From the NCBI RefSeq assembly GCF_001586775.1, contig NZ_LQXS01000004.1, positions 62,001-126,000 on the forward strand: a stretch of 64,000 nucleotides of DNA, given 5' to 3'. The position numbers and the translations under genes were made by a program. The notes beneath the pieces were generated by a model. That model had not been told where the DNA came from. It saw only the letters and a program-made list of their open reading frames with translations, and made no database searches. Numbering within the stretch: the first letter of the stretch is position 1; each line of letters opens with the position of its first letter. Below, in pieces: positions 8,781 to 18,406 of this stretch. This DNA is from Sphingobacterium populi (GTDB taxonomy: Bacteria > Bacteroidota > Bacteroidia > Sphingobacteriales > Sphingobacteriaceae).

Positions 8781-9830
8781 ATGAGCACTACTTCATCTTG
8801 TCAATTTGTACCACAGGACACACAGCAACATGGCTTACCATTAATCCATGTGAATGAAGTTTCTTGTATTTTTGAAGGCAAGGAAAACGTGATTGCTGTA
8901 GATAAGGTTAGTGTTGCCATCGAAGAGAACACCATCACGGCGATTATTGGTGCATCTGGCAGTGGCAAAAGCACGCTTTTGAAATTGATCTATGGGCTGC
9001 TCGATCCTTCTGAGGGTGCAATTCGCTATCGCGGATGGTTAGTACCAACGAGGAAAGATAAACTTATCCCTGGCCACGAAGCCATGAAAATGGTTTCGCA
9101 GAATTTTGACGATCTCAATCTTTACGCTAAAGTATGGGACAATGTCGCTTCTCAACTATCTAATATTGATCTTGCTTACAAGCAGAAGAAAACAGAAGAG
9201 ACGTTGCAAAAGCTTCAAATATTACATCTTGCGCAAAAGCGTGTGGCAGATCTCAGTGGTGGCGAACGCCAACGTGTAGCCATTTCGCGTGCTTTAATCA
9301 ACGATCCGGAAGTGCTTTTAATGGATGAACCTTTCAACCAGGTAGATGCGGCATTTCGCGATGCACTGCAGCACGATATCAAACAGATTGTGGCAGACAC
9401 CGGGCTCACCGTGATCTTGGTATCTCATGATCCAGCTGAAGTACTTGCTATGTCCGACGAGCTAATTGTGATGAAGGATGGCAAAATCATAGACGCCGGA
9501 AAACCCAAAAATTTATATTTCAGCCCGAGTAATATTTATACTGCCCAGCTTTTAGCCAAAAGCAATATCATCTCTGCCAGCCAAGCCAGCAAATTGGGTA
9601 TTGATACGAGCTCGAATATTGCTATTCATCAGGAAGACATACGCCTAACTAAGAACGAATCGGCAGCCTTTCATGTTCTGTCAATCAAATTTAGAGGCAT
9701 GTATTACGAGTACATTGTGGGCAATGACGATGTGAGTATACGTGCCGCAAAAATTGGCGAACCTACGCTAGCACAAGGCGATAAGGTGGAACTCCATTTT
9801 GAACGATATATTGAATTTAACCCTTCCTAG
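8781..9830 (+). CDS. ABC transporter ATP-binding protein (orphan ATPase)
   Basis: 349-aa ABC ATPase: Walker A GASGSGKST (57-65), Q-loop near SQNFDD (106-111), signature LSGGERQ (158-164), Walker B LLMDEP (179-184) and H-loop SHDP. After about residue 250 there is a TOBE-like regulatory extension, as in import ATPases of the PotA/MalK type. No permease or binding protein is nearby, so the substrate is unknown. The ATG directly follows a terminator T tract, leaving no ordinary ribosome-binding site. It is followed 12 nt later by hemW. Confidence 0.85.
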   Translation: MSTTSSCQFVPQDTQQHGLPLIHVNEVSCIFEGKENVIAVDKVSVAIEENTITAIIGASGSGKSTLLKLIYGLLDPSEGAIRYRGWLVPTRKDKLIPGHEAMKMVSQNFDDLNLYAKVWDNVASQLSNIDLAYKQKKTEETLQKLQILHLAQKRVADLSGGERQRVAISRALINDPEVLLMDEPFNQVDAAFRDALQHDIKQIVADTGLTVILVSHDPAEVLAMSDELIVMKDGKIIDAGKPKNLYFSPSNIYTAQLLAKSNIISASQASKLGIDTSSNIAIHQEDIRLTKNESAAFHVLSIKFRGMYYEYIVGNDDVSIRAAKIGEPTLAQGDKVELHFERYIEFNPS

Positions 9831-9842
9831 CAGCTAGCTCTT

Positions 9843-10970
9843 ATGATCTATCTCCACATCCCTTTTTGCAAACAAGCATGCCATTATTGTGATTTTCACT
9901 TCAGCACACGTTTGGACGACAAAGCGCTGATGGTTGATGCATTAGTAAGAGAGATAGAACTTCGCTCGGATTATCTGGAAGATCGGCATATTCGTTCGGT
10001 CTATTTTGGTGGCGGCACGCCTTCGTTGCTTAATGCTTCGGACATTCAGCGCGTATTGGATAAAATAACACAACATTTTTCGCTAGATGAGCGGGCTGAG
10101 ATTACGTTAGAAGCAAATCCTGACGACCTCAACGCAGCCAAAATACAAGCACTACGTGCTACACCGATCAATAGATTTAGTATCGGTATTCAATCGTTTT
10201 TCGAAGAAGATCTTCGATGGATGAATCGTGCGCATAATGCGCAAGAAGCTGATGCGGTGATTAAGCGCGTTCAGGATGCCGGGTTCGATAATATCACATG
10301 TGATCTGATTTATGGTTTTCCTCTGCTGACGGATACAAAATGGCATAGCAATATAGAGCAGTTAATCGGCTATAGCGTACCGCATATTTCCTCCTACGCC
10401 ATGACGGTGGAAGAGCGCACTGCACTTCACCATCAAATCAAAAGAGGGAAGACAAAAGCTATAGACGAGAGACAGAGTGCTGACCAAATGGCCATTTTGA
10501 TTGAGAAATTAACAAGCAATGGCTTTGAGCATTACGAAATCTCCAACTTTGCAAAAGATGGCAAGTATGCTCAGCACAATACAAATTATTGGAATGGTAC
10601 GCATTATTTGGGAATTGGCCCATCTGCACATTCCTTCAATGGTACGTCCCGTTGCTGGAATAAAAGCAACAATGCATTGTACATTCGCGATATAACTAAT
10701 GGGATTTCTGCTGTGGAAAGCGAAATGCTGAGTACAGAAGATCGTATCAACGAATACATCATGACTAGCCTGCGAACGATGTGGGGCATTCGCAGGAGCG
10801 TAGTTGAGCAACAATTTGGTGTGGACGTCATGCATTTTATACTATCTCAGGCTGAGCCCTATATTCTTGGCGAAGAACTTATCTATGACGGAGCTACGCT
10901 TACGCTTTCACCAAAAGGCAAACAGCTCGCTGATCGTATTGCCAGCGAGCTGTTTGTATTATCTGAATAA
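9843..10970 (+). CDS. hemW: HemW, radical SAM heme chaperone
   Basis: Radical SAM protein of the HemN/HemW group, 375 aa. The cluster motif is Cys9-x3-Cys13-x2-Cys16 (CKQACHYC), followed by the SAM-binding GGGTPS and the NPDDL, GIQSF and FDNITCDLIYGFP stretches. The NTNYWNGTHYLGIGPSAHSF segment is the usual HemW heme-region signature. It lacks the longer N-terminus of true HemN and so is more likely a heme-trafficking chaperone than a coproporphyrinogen oxidase. The 3' end of the gene contains a 14-bp inverted repeat. Confidence 0.9.
   Translation: MIYLHIPFCKQACHYCDFHFSTRLDDKALMVDALVREIELRSDYLEDRHIRSVYFGGGTPSLLNASDIQRVLDKITQHFSLDERAEITLEANPDDLNAAKIQALRATPINRFSIGIQSFFEEDLRWMNRAHNAQEADAVIKRVQDAGFDNITCDLIYGFPLLTDTKWHSNIEQLIGYSVPHISSYAMTVEERTALHHQIKRGKTKAIDERQSADQMAILIEKLTSNGFEHYEISNFAKDGKYAQHNTNYWNGTHYLGIGPSAHSFNGTSRCWNKSNNALYIRDITNGISAVESEMLSTEDRINEYIMTSLRTMWGIRRSVVEQQFGVDVMHFILSQAEPYILGEELIYDGATLTLSPKGKQLADRIASELFVLSE
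10919..10956. terminator. Perfect inverted repeat at the 3' end of hemW (possible terminator)
   Basis: CAAACAGCTCGCTG (10919-10932) pairs over all 14 bases with 10943-10956 across a 10-nt loop. It lies inside the last codons of hemW, 44 nt before the end of the convergent AI-2E gene. There is no strong T tract on either side, so it may act by blocking convergent transcription or protecting RNA rather than as a classic intrinsic terminator. Confidence 0.45.
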
Positions 10971-10999
10971 GACGTTGCAATTCAAATTCCCCAACGCGC

Positions 11000-12049
11000 T
11001 TATTGGTTTATCGTCCCTTCTAAAGTTTCCCTTTTTAAGGACAAACGCTTATTCGTCTTGTATACTTTGACTGCCGATAAGAAATATACTAAAAGTAGTG
11101 GACCAAAAACTAGCCCCAAAAGTCCGAACAATGGAATACCAATGATTACTCCCACCACCGTAATGATCGGGTGAATATCTCCCATTCGCTTTGCAATGAT
11201 AAAACGCAACACGTTATCGATGTTAATCACCAAGCCAAATCCCCATATCAACAAACCTACGGGTTGCCAAGTCATTCCCTGCGAAAACATAATGACGGCA
11301 GCGGGCACAAAAATAAGTGGTGGCCCGAGCAACGGAATAAAGGATAAAATAGCGGTAATCACACCCCAGAAGAATGGATCGGAAGCCCCAAAAATATAGA
11401 ATCCGATACTCAAGCACGCACCTTGTACGATAGCAATCAATGTTTGCCCAATGACATTGGCGTAGGTGACATTTTTAAATTCTTCGGCAAGAACACCTGC
11501 GCTTGATTCATCAAATGGAAGGTAAAAGCGCAAAGATTGTTCAAAGCTTTTATAGCCCACAAACATAAAATACAGGACAAAATACATCACCGTAATTTCT
11601 AGAAATAGATTGGCAGCACCACCTAGCGTACTGGTCAATAAGCCTCCAACATACGAAGAACTCGCCTCTAACTGCTTCTCTATAAAATCTGGCTGCCCCA
11701 ATTTGTCGCCCGCGAATTGCTTAATCGCATTGACCAAATTGTTTATCCATTCTGGATCACGTTGCAATTCGATAGCTTTCGAGAATAGCATCTTTCCAAT
11801 ACCGTAAAAAGGCATGACAATGATCAAGATCGAAAGGATGATGATAAATATTGCAGAAACAGGCTTAGGCCATTTCCACCGTTCTATTAGAAAGATGTTG
11901 AGACCACGAAACAATGTATACATGAGCATGGTACCCAAGAATGCACCGAACAATCCTTGCGTTGCATATAAGATTACACCACCTAATACGAGGACAATCA
12001 GCAGAATAATGATATTCCGCTCCTTTTGAGAAAAAACTGGATTTTCCAT
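11000..12049 (-). CDS. AI-2E family transporter (PerM/YdiK-like permease)
   Basis: 349-aa polytopic inner-membrane protein with two hydrophobic hairpins at the N-terminus (about 10-85), an amphipathic loop (about 88-135) and a C-terminal membrane bundle. Family signatures are IPLLGPP (238-244), NIDNVLR..I followed by HPIITVVGVIIGIPLFG, and GLVFGPLL (312-319). Substrates vary across this family (autoinducer-2 or cation/proton exchange in some members), so export of AI-2 should not be assumed. It converges on hemW and ends 29 nt from it. Confidence 0.88.
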   Translation of the reverse strand: MENPVFSQKERNIIILLIVLVLGGVILYATQGLFGAFLGTMLMYTLFRGLNIFLIERWKWPKPVSAIFIIILSILIIVMPFYGIGKMLFSKAIELQRDPEWINNLVNAIKQFAGDKLGQPDFIEKQLEASSSYVGGLLTSTLGGAANLFLEITVMYFVLYFMFVGYKSFEQSLRFYLPFDESSAGVLAEEFKNVTYANVIGQTLIAIVQGACLSIGFYIFGASDPFFWGVITAILSFIPLLGPPLIFVPAAVIMFSQGMTWQPVGLLIWGFGLVINIDNVLRFIIAKRMGDIHPIITVVGVIIGIPLFGLLGLVFGPLLLVYFLSAVKVYKTNKRLSLKRETLEGTINQ

Positions 12050-12094
12050 GTTTAGTTAAAAAAATTTACAGTATGATGTGGTTATAACACGAAA

Positions 12095-12865
12095 TTAGAA
12101 ATTTGGTTTGCGTTTTGCAATAAACGCATCCGTCCCCTCACGAAAATCTGGTGTACCAAAGCTTTCTCCAAAAGCTTTGACCTCTTCCTCGTAGCCATCT
12201 TTACTTTTATCTAATCCAGCATTCACTACTTTGATCGCTGCCGCGATAGCTTTGGGCGATTTCTCGTACATTTTCTTCAATAAGTGATTGCACGTATTAT
12301 ATAAATCTTCTTGGTTGGTCACGTGGTTTACTAAACCCCACTGATGTGCTTCTACGGCATCAATCATTTCTCCACTCATTATCATTTCTAGCGCTTTACC
12401 ACGTCCCACTAAACTAGCAAGACGTTGTGTACCGCCATATCCTGGAATCAATCCTAAAGTGACTTCTGGAAGACCCATTTTCGCATTTTGCGATGCTACA
12501 CGCATGTGGCATGCTAATGCGAGCTCTAATCCTCCACCAAGAGCGTAACCGTTGATCGCAGCAATGATAGGCTTCGGAAATTCGTAAATACGATTCATCA
12601 CACCGTGCCCCCATTTAGCTAAAGCTGCGCCTTCTTCTGCACTATAGTTCACGAATTCTTTTATATCTGCTCCTGCTACGAAAGCCTTTTCGCCGGCTCC
12701 TGTAATTATGACGCCACGGATATCTTTATTTTGAAGTAATTCCTGGCTAAAGGCATGATCAATCTCTTCAAGCGTTTCTCTGTTGAGTGCATTTAAAAAT
12801 TTGGGACGAGTGATTTCCAACAGCGCGGTTTGGTCGAGCAATTGGATAGTAATGTTGTTGTACAT
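12095..12865 (-). CDS. Enoyl-CoA hydratase/isomerase family protein
   Basis: Crotonase-fold enzyme, 256 aa, predicted to hydrate 2-enoyl-CoA in beta-oxidation or a related acyl-CoA pathway. The oxyanion-hole segments AFVAGADIKEF (61-71) and GYALGGGLELALACH (106-120) are present. Both catalytic glutamates of hydratases, Glu114 and Glu134 (GLPEVTLGLIPGYGGTQRL), are intact, which favours a true hydratase over an isomerase. It begins just downstream of the DUF5686 gene on the same strand; the gap carries GTTAGGT repeats. Confidence 0.88.
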   Translation of the reverse strand: MYNNITIQLLDQTALLEITRPKFLNALNRETLEEIDHAFSQELLQNKDIRGVIITGAGEKAFVAGADIKEFVNYSAEEGAALAKWGHGVMNRIYEFPKPIIAAINGYALGGGLELALACHMRVASQNAKMGLPEVTLGLIPGYGGTQRLASLVGRGKALEMIMSGEMIDAVEAHQWGLVNHVTNQEDLYNTCNHLLKKMYEKSPKAIAAAIKVVNAGLDKSKDGYEEEVKAFGESFGTPDFREGTDAFIAKRKPNF

Positions 12866-12869
12866 AACT

Positions 12870-12887
12870 GTTAGGTGTTAGGTGTTA
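12870..12887. repeat. Short tandem GTTAGGT repeat
   Basis: Two exact 7-bp units GTTAGGT (12870-12883) and a partial third (GTTA) lie between the enoyl-CoA hydratase start and the DUF5686 stop. It is small enough to be chance or slippage, and no function is evident. Confidence 0.5.
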
Positions 12888-15406
12888 GAAGTTAATGGAC
12901 AGCGAGACGCGGTATCTATCCTGACTGATGTTTGGAAATTCACGATGTGTAAGCCTGCGTACGTATCTACACGAAGTACACGAAGAATATTATCTATTCC
13001 CGCCGATGCTTCCCAATATGGCTTGCCATTCTGGCTTCTTGTTAACGGAAGTCCTTGATCGTCCAAGTCAAATTCGAGCACTTGATCACTAAGCGCGGGA
13101 TCGTTGTGTGGACTCATTCGCCCATAAAACCCTTGGGCGCCCCAAATCTCTCGTAATTTTAACCTTCGCAATAAAGGAATTTTGTTAAAGATAAAGCCAT
13201 TTAACGCATGTTGAAAACCGAACTTAACGTATTGATCGGCTGCGAACTCCATGCTATTCATCAAATCATAGCGAATTTCGTGCCGACCATCAAGTTCTCG
13301 CTGTCTTACGTTGGGCATGTGCAAAAGAGTGTAGGGTAGCACGCCCCATATTTTGCCACCTGTGATGGTCACATCAGCAAATCCAAATTGATCCAAAAAG
13401 AGTCGACGTGATACCGATGCCTTGATCATATCATAGTCGTAGGGCGCATCCAAAAACCCCTTAAGGCCTTTGTTATATTGTACGGTAAATACAGGATGTC
13501 GTTCGATAATGGTCCGTCGAGTCAAGTTGCGATAATAAAATCTTTCGTACGGCGCCCAGCGCAAAATAACTTCCACATCGTTCGTATTAATATCTCGAAC
13601 AGCCCTATTAGGATCGCCTGAGCTTATCAATCGGAAATCGCCGATCGTACGGCGTTTGATATGACTAAATGCCGTGGCTACAGAGAAGTGATTGCCAAAC
13701 TCTACCACATGCCCCAGGCGATAAGCATCTGTCATAAACCATTTTGTGGGGCGATTTCTCCGGAATGAATCAAAAAAACTATCTCCGCGTAAAAAACTTG
13801 GCTGACGACCAGGCTCTAAGATATCATGCTGGATCGAACCTTCTACATAATGTGCCGGAAAAGTAGCAATATTGCGCCCATCTAGTGATACTGCGGTACG
13901 TAAGAAGTATTTTAGGTCGTTATCACGCGTGCCATACGCCAAATAACCTTCCATGTACATTTTTTCGGAAAGCAAAGGTGTTGTTCTTCCTCCAAAGCGA
14001 ATACGATTGCCTTCAATATTGTTCCGGCTATAGGTATATTCCAAAGGGCCTAATTCAAATGCATTGAGATTATAATATCCCTGTGCTATCAAATAGCCTA
14101 ACGCTATCGTTGATCTAAAAGTAGGATTATTTTTAAGCCGCTCGATATTCTCGTACGTATTCCGCTCAAATACAGAAAGGGGTACTGGCCGATTAGGAAT
14201 AAATGTACTAACATTGGGTATAACCTCTACTGGCGGCCCGCTAAATACTGAATTATCAATAGGGCTTTCTAAATCATAATCCCGATGTATACTCATTCGC
14301 TCGCCATACATCGCTTGATTATTTTCAGAACCAAAAGATACCGCTACATGTGTACTATCTAATAGCATCGCGCCGCCCGCTCTTGGTGAATAGTTCAACT
14401 CCAGATCTACCGCACTAATCCAGTTAATATTGGCCGAGGGTCCTAGATGTAATTCAACACGTTTTACTGCATAACTACCATCTAATGACACCTGCAATTT
14501 ACCTCTAAACAATAGATCTTTATCGTTACGAGGCACAAATTCCAACTCCATGAATTGGCCATGCGCATTTTTAACCGTATCGATGAGAAAATATTTGTAG
14601 AAGGTCTTGCCGCTATTCGCTATCGGACTTAGGATGAGTTTGTCCAGCATGAAGATGCTTTCATCATAAATATCAACGGGCTGCAAAACATAGTTGATGT
14701 ACGATTGAATATTTGGATTATTGATGTAACGTTGGTCAAACTCTGTTTTGATCTGGTGTTCGATACGTCTTTTGGAGCGAGATGGATCACGCTGGCTATA
14801 TACGCGTGCAAGATTTTCTTCCTGATAAATTCCCAGCACTTTTTTCCCCGGTAGGCTAAGGCTATCCATATAATCCGTTGGAAAGTTTACCAGAGATAGC
14901 GTGCGCTTCAAAAGTTTAGGAGGATCTACTATGCCGATCTTAATTTTATCATACTGCTCAAATTGGATGCGAGCATTGCCAGATAAGCGATTTTTTGATT
15001 TGTAATGAATGACGGAATCAATTAGTTCAACAGCGGGGTTATTTTTGTTTGAATATTTTCGGTTGATTTGCACCGTAATACCGTCAATTACTGTGCCTTC
15101 TGCATTTAAAGAAACTTGGTTTGGTCCTTGCTCACTGACGTGCGCTATTTTCGTAGCATAGCCTATTGAGCTGAATTCTACTTCTGCAGCAGATTGATCC
15201 AATATCAATACAAAATGGCCTGTTGAGTCGGATGCCGTGCCCAAATTACTTCCTAACACACGCACTGATACGCCCATTAGTTTATTTCCCGAATCTTCAT
15301 CTACGACTACACCTTGGATTCTATGCTGTGCAAATACGACAGGTGTTAAACAGGATATCAGAAAAAGCAGGTATATGAATCGAATTGCTAAAACCCCTAT
15401 AGTCAT
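12878..15406 (-). CDS. DUF5686 outer-membrane protein with carboxypeptidase-regulatory-like domain (C-terminal frameshift)
   Basis: About 842 aa as read. A signal peptide (about 1-27, ending VVFAQ) leads into a carboxypeptidase-regulatory-like beta-sandwich (about 28-115: GVVVDEDSGNKLMGVSV, FSSIGYATK), then the DUF5686 region and a C-terminal beta-barrel. I choose ATG 15406; the longer GTG start at 15460 would bury the signal peptide. As read, the protein ends in an uncharacteristic RCPLTSNT. If one T is restored in the AAATTTCC run (complement of 12936-12938), the frame becomes NFPNISQDRYRVSLSINF and stops at 12885. That is a normal barrel ending with a terminal Phe, so I infer a one-base deletion. 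Function is unknown; the family is common in Bacteroidota, often with TonB systems. Confidence 0.83.
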   Translation of the reverse strand: MTIGVLAIRFIYLLFLISCLTPVVFAQHRIQGVVVDEDSGNKLMGVSVRVLGSNLGTASDSTGHFVLILDQSAAEVEFSSIGYATKIAHVSEQGPNQVSLNAEGTVIDGITVQINRKYSNKNNPAVELIDSVIHYKSKNRLSGNARIQFEQYDKIKIGIVDPPKLLKRTLSLVNFPTDYMDSLSLPGKKVLGIYQEENLARVYSQRDPSRSKRRIEHQIKTEFDQRYINNPNIQSYINYVLQPVDIYDESIFMLDKLILSPIANSGKTFYKYFLIDTVKNAHGQFMELEFVPRNDKDLLFRGKLQVSLDGSYAVKRVELHLGPSANINWISAVDLELNYSPRAGGAMLLDSTHVAVSFGSENNQAMYGERMSIHRDYDLESPIDNSVFSGPPVEVIPNVSTFIPNRPVPLSVFERNTYENIERLKNNPTFRSTIALGYLIAQGYYNLNAFELGPLEYTYSRNNIEGNRIRFGGRTTPLLSEKMYMEGYLAYGTRDNDLKYFLRTAVSLDGRNIATFPAHYVEGSIQHDILEPGRQPSFLRGDSFFDSFRRNRPTKWFMTDAYRLGHVVEFGNHFSVATAFSHIKRRTIGDFRLISSGDPNRAVRDINTNDVEVILRWAPYERFYYRNLTRRTIIERHPVFTVQYNKGLKGFLDAPYDYDMIKASVSRRLFLDQFGFADVTITGGKIWGVLPYTLLHMPNVRQRELDGRHEIRYDLMNSMEFAADQYVKFGFQHALNGFIFNKIPLLRRLKLREIWGAQGFYGRMSPHNDPALSDQVLEFDLDDQGLPLTRSQNGKPYWEASAGIDNILRVLRVDTYAGLHIVNFQTSVRIDTASRCPLTSNT

Positions 15407-15510
15407 GTGTCCTTTATGCTCACTCCGATAAAGATACAATTTGTTCGCAGAGTTAATCACTCATAGCGGAAAAACTTACTTGCTTGATTAAACTAGTAGA
15501 AGATTCCGTT

Positions 15511-16904
15511 TTACAGTAAATTAATCAGCCAATCCGGATAAATTCCCACAGCTAGTGTTAAAAGTATTGAAACAGCAAATATGATTTGGAAGTTCAAAGG
15601 CATTTTGATGGTCGAAGCGTTTGCCTCTTCTGCTGCCGGCTTGAAGTACAGATGTACCACCACACGCAAGTAGTAGCATACACCAATTACGGCGTTTATC
15701 GCTGCGAGTACTAATAGCAAGGTATGGTAACTTTCCATAACTCGGCCAAACATCATAAATTTGCCAATAAACCCGCGGTTAATGGGATACCAGCTAATGA
15801 CAGCATTGCTATTGTAATGGCTACAGCTAAGAATGGATTTTTCTTGGCTAAGCCATTGAACGATTCAAATTGGTCCGTACCAATCTGTCTTTTTACCAAG
15901 ATCAACGCTGCAAATGCGACTACAGATGCCAGAGAATAAGCAAAACCATAAGTTAAGATAGCCGAAGGCGAAAGATTTCCGATAGAAAGAATCGCAAACA
16001 ACATATACCCTGCGTGTGCAATACTAGAATAGGCCAGCATGCGCTTGAAACTAGATTGAACCAGCGCTGAAATATTGCCAACAAATAGTGTAATAATTGC
16101 AATGGTCAATAATAGCGGTTCCCAAAACCCATCCAGTGGAATCAAGACCATCGAAAATAAACGAAGGAAACCAGCAAATGAAGCAACTTTTACCACAGTA
16201 CTCATATACGCCGTCACCAATATCGGCGATCCATCGTATACATCCGGTGTCCAGAAATGAAACGGCGCCGCGCCTACCTTAAAGCATAAACCTACTATCA
16301 TCAGCAAAATTCCGCCGAAGAACAATGGAGAAATTTGATGATCGGGGGTGTTCCGAACGTATTGTTGCAATTCACTCAAATCGAAGGATCCTGTTGCACC
16401 GTACATCAACGTGATGCCGAATAGTAAAAATCCTGTGGAGAATGCGCCCATTAAAAAATACTTCAATGCCGCTTCGTTAGATGCACGATCTTTCTTACGA
16501 ATACCGACTAGAATGTACAAAGCGACGGACATTACTTCGATCCCGATAAATAGAATCGCGAAATTGTGATAGGAGCATACCAATAAAGCACCTACTAACG
16601 AGAAAAGAATCAAGGTGTAATATTCTGCTACATTCTCACTAATTGCCTTGAAATAGGCTTTCGAAAGGGATAATACCAAGCCAGCGATAAATATGCACAA
16701 GATCGAAAAAGCAATCGCATAACGATCGAACAGCACCATACCGCTATATTGCGGTTCGGCAATTTTGTCCCAACCATACCATTCGAAACCGACTGCTAAT
16801 ACTAATCCTATTAAGGTGACTGGCAACAGTGCCTTTTTTGCCTTAAAAAGTCCTAAGTACAAAAGCAATATTGCTAGTAATGAAAGCGTGATAATTGCAC
16901 CCAT
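15511..16904 (-). pseudogene. nuoN: NuoN, complex I membrane subunit (frameshifted)
   Basis: Proton-pumping antiporter-like subunit N of NADH:quinone oxidoreductase. The N-terminal part (16904-15753, 383 aa) runs from MGAIITLSLL to GIPLTAGLLANL, and the rest (15756-15511, 81 aa) continues as MMFGRVMESYH in another frame. One extra T in the GGTTTATTGG run (complement of 15769-15771) would read GIPLTAGFIGKFMMFGR, the normal family sequence, and give one 464-aa protein. Key membrane residues such as the Lys in MLAYSSIAHAGYML are present. It is the last gene of the nuo operon. The deletion is in a short homopolymer, so a sequencing error is the first suspicion; otherwise complex I assembly would be compromised. 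Confidence 0.9.
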
Positions 16905-16923
16905 AATCTATGTTGGTATTAAA

Positions 16924-18384
16924 CTATGCTGTTTTAAATGAAATTTGCTGTAATAAATTCTGTATGCTCGGCTCCGATAACTGTAGCAGATAATTGGGCA
17001 AGACACCAATAACAATAACGAAAAGCACTAAAACAGCCAGTATGACTACATCAATGCTTTTAACATCCTTAATCGTACTCGATTGCTCTGATAATTCGCC
17101 GAGCATCGTTTTTTGAAAAAGACGAAGCATATACACCGCGCCTAAAATCAAGGTTAGCCCTCCAAAAATGGCGTACCACCAGCCGTATTCGGCTGTGCCA
17201 AATAAGCCCTTGAGTAAAAGAAACTCTCCGATAAAACCGTGAGTCAATGGCAAGCCTACGGCTCCCATCACGAGAATCAAAAATGCGATAGCCAGCTTAG
17301 GAGCACGCGATGCCAATCCACCCAGTGTAGATAAGCTTCGGCTTCCCGTGTGCCGCTCAATCAAGTCGATTACAAAAAACAAGCCTACGGCCGATATACC
17401 GTGGTTTACCATCTGAATCATGGCACCTTGCATACCATCGATCGTCAAAGAAAATACTCCGCCAGCAATAAGCCCGACGTGCGCTATTGACGAATAGGCG
17501 ATGACACGCTTCGCATCATCCTGCCGAAAGGCTATAAGCGAAGCATATACAATTCCCACAACGCATAAGATCATGACCAGCGTACCGTATTCAAAAACAC
17601 CTAATGGCGCTATAGGCAACAACCAACGCAACAATCCGTAAATCCCCATTTTGAGCATGATACCAGATAGCAACATGGTACCGGCAGCAGGTGCTTGCAC
17701 ATACGTATTAGGTTGCCAAGTATGAAAGGGAATGATTGGAATCTTGATCGCAAACGCCAAAAAGAATGCCCAAAAAATCCAATGTTGCGCAGTATCAGGA
17801 AGATTCAACGCGGTAAATGCTGTCCATTCAAAACTTCTAACAGGTGTTTGCTGGTAGAGGTAAATAATACCAATGAGCATAAAGATACTTCCCGCAAACG
17901 TGTAGATGAAAAACTTAAGATTGGTTGCGACCCGATCACCACTACCCCATAATGCACAAATAAAATAGATCGGGATCAAGGCGATCTCCCAGCCTACATA
18001 AAAAGAAAACGCATCTAGTGCGGTAAAGACCAACAATAAGCCTAATTGCATAAATAGCACGAGCGCATAAAAATTACCTTTGAAACGCTTGCCATCTGTA
18101 GTCGCTATAATAACGGGTATCAATCCGTTGGTCAACAACACCAAGGGCAAACTAATGCCATCCAAGCCAATATGAAAATTGACATTCAGACGTTCCATCC
18201 ATACCCACAACTGCTCAAACTGAATCCCACCTTGTGGATCAAAACGTAGTAAAAAAGGTAACGTAAGCCCTACATTGAATAATGATAGTAATAAAGCCAC
18301 CCACTTTGCACGATCCGAACGCACGAAGACCAAAGCGATAGCACTTAATAAAGGGAGCAGCAACAGCGAAAAAAGGTTGTCCAT
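16924..18384 (-). CDS. nuoM: NuoM, complex I subunit M
   Basis: Antiporter-like proton-translocating membrane subunit of NADH:quinone oxidoreductase, 486 aa, with about 14 hydrophobic segments. FHIGLDGISLPLVLLTNGLIP and YVGWEIALIPIYF (with the conserved Glu) are typical NuoM segments. FAIKIPIIPFHTWQPNTYVQAPAAGTMLLSGIMLKMGIYG is the core of the family. It lies between nuoL (22 nt) and nuoN (19 nt). Intact. Confidence 0.96.
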   Translation of the reverse strand: MDNLFSLLLLPLLSAIALVFVRSDRAKWVALLLSLFNVGLTLPFLLRFDPQGGIQFEQLWVWMERLNVNFHIGLDGISLPLVLLTNGLIPVIIATTDGKRFKGNFYALVLFMQLGLLLVFTALDAFSFYVGWEIALIPIYFICALWGSGDRVATNLKFFIYTFAGSIFMLIGIIYLYQQTPVRSFEWTAFTALNLPDTAQHWIFWAFFLAFAIKIPIIPFHTWQPNTYVQAPAAGTMLLSGIMLKMGIYGLLRWLLPIAPLGVFEYGTLVMILCVVGIVYASLIAFRQDDAKRVIAYSSIAHVGLIAGGVFSLTIDGMQGAMIQMVNHGISAVGLFFVIDLIERHTGSRSLSTLGGLASRAPKLAIAFLILVMGAVGLPLTHGFIGEFLLLKGLFGTAEYGWWYAIFGGLTLILGAVYMLRLFQKTMLGELSEQSSTIKDVKSIDVVILAVLVLFVIVIGVLPNYLLQLSEPSIQNLLQQISFKTA

Positions 18385-18406
18385 GAATTCTTAGATTATC
18401 TTTCTA

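Noticed and set aside
8781..9830. Complete ABC importer locus
   Set aside because: Only the ATPase is present; neighbours are a terminator and hemW, with no permease or binding protein.
12870..12887. CRISPR-like or mobile-element repeat at the GTTAGGT units
   Set aside because: Only two and a half 7-bp units without spacers, inverted ends or target duplication; a minor sequence repeat.
15511..16904. Two separate small genes in place of nuoN (and likewise for nuoI and nuoE)
   Set aside because: Each pair covers consecutive halves of one universally continuous subunit, and a single indel restores the exact family sequence.
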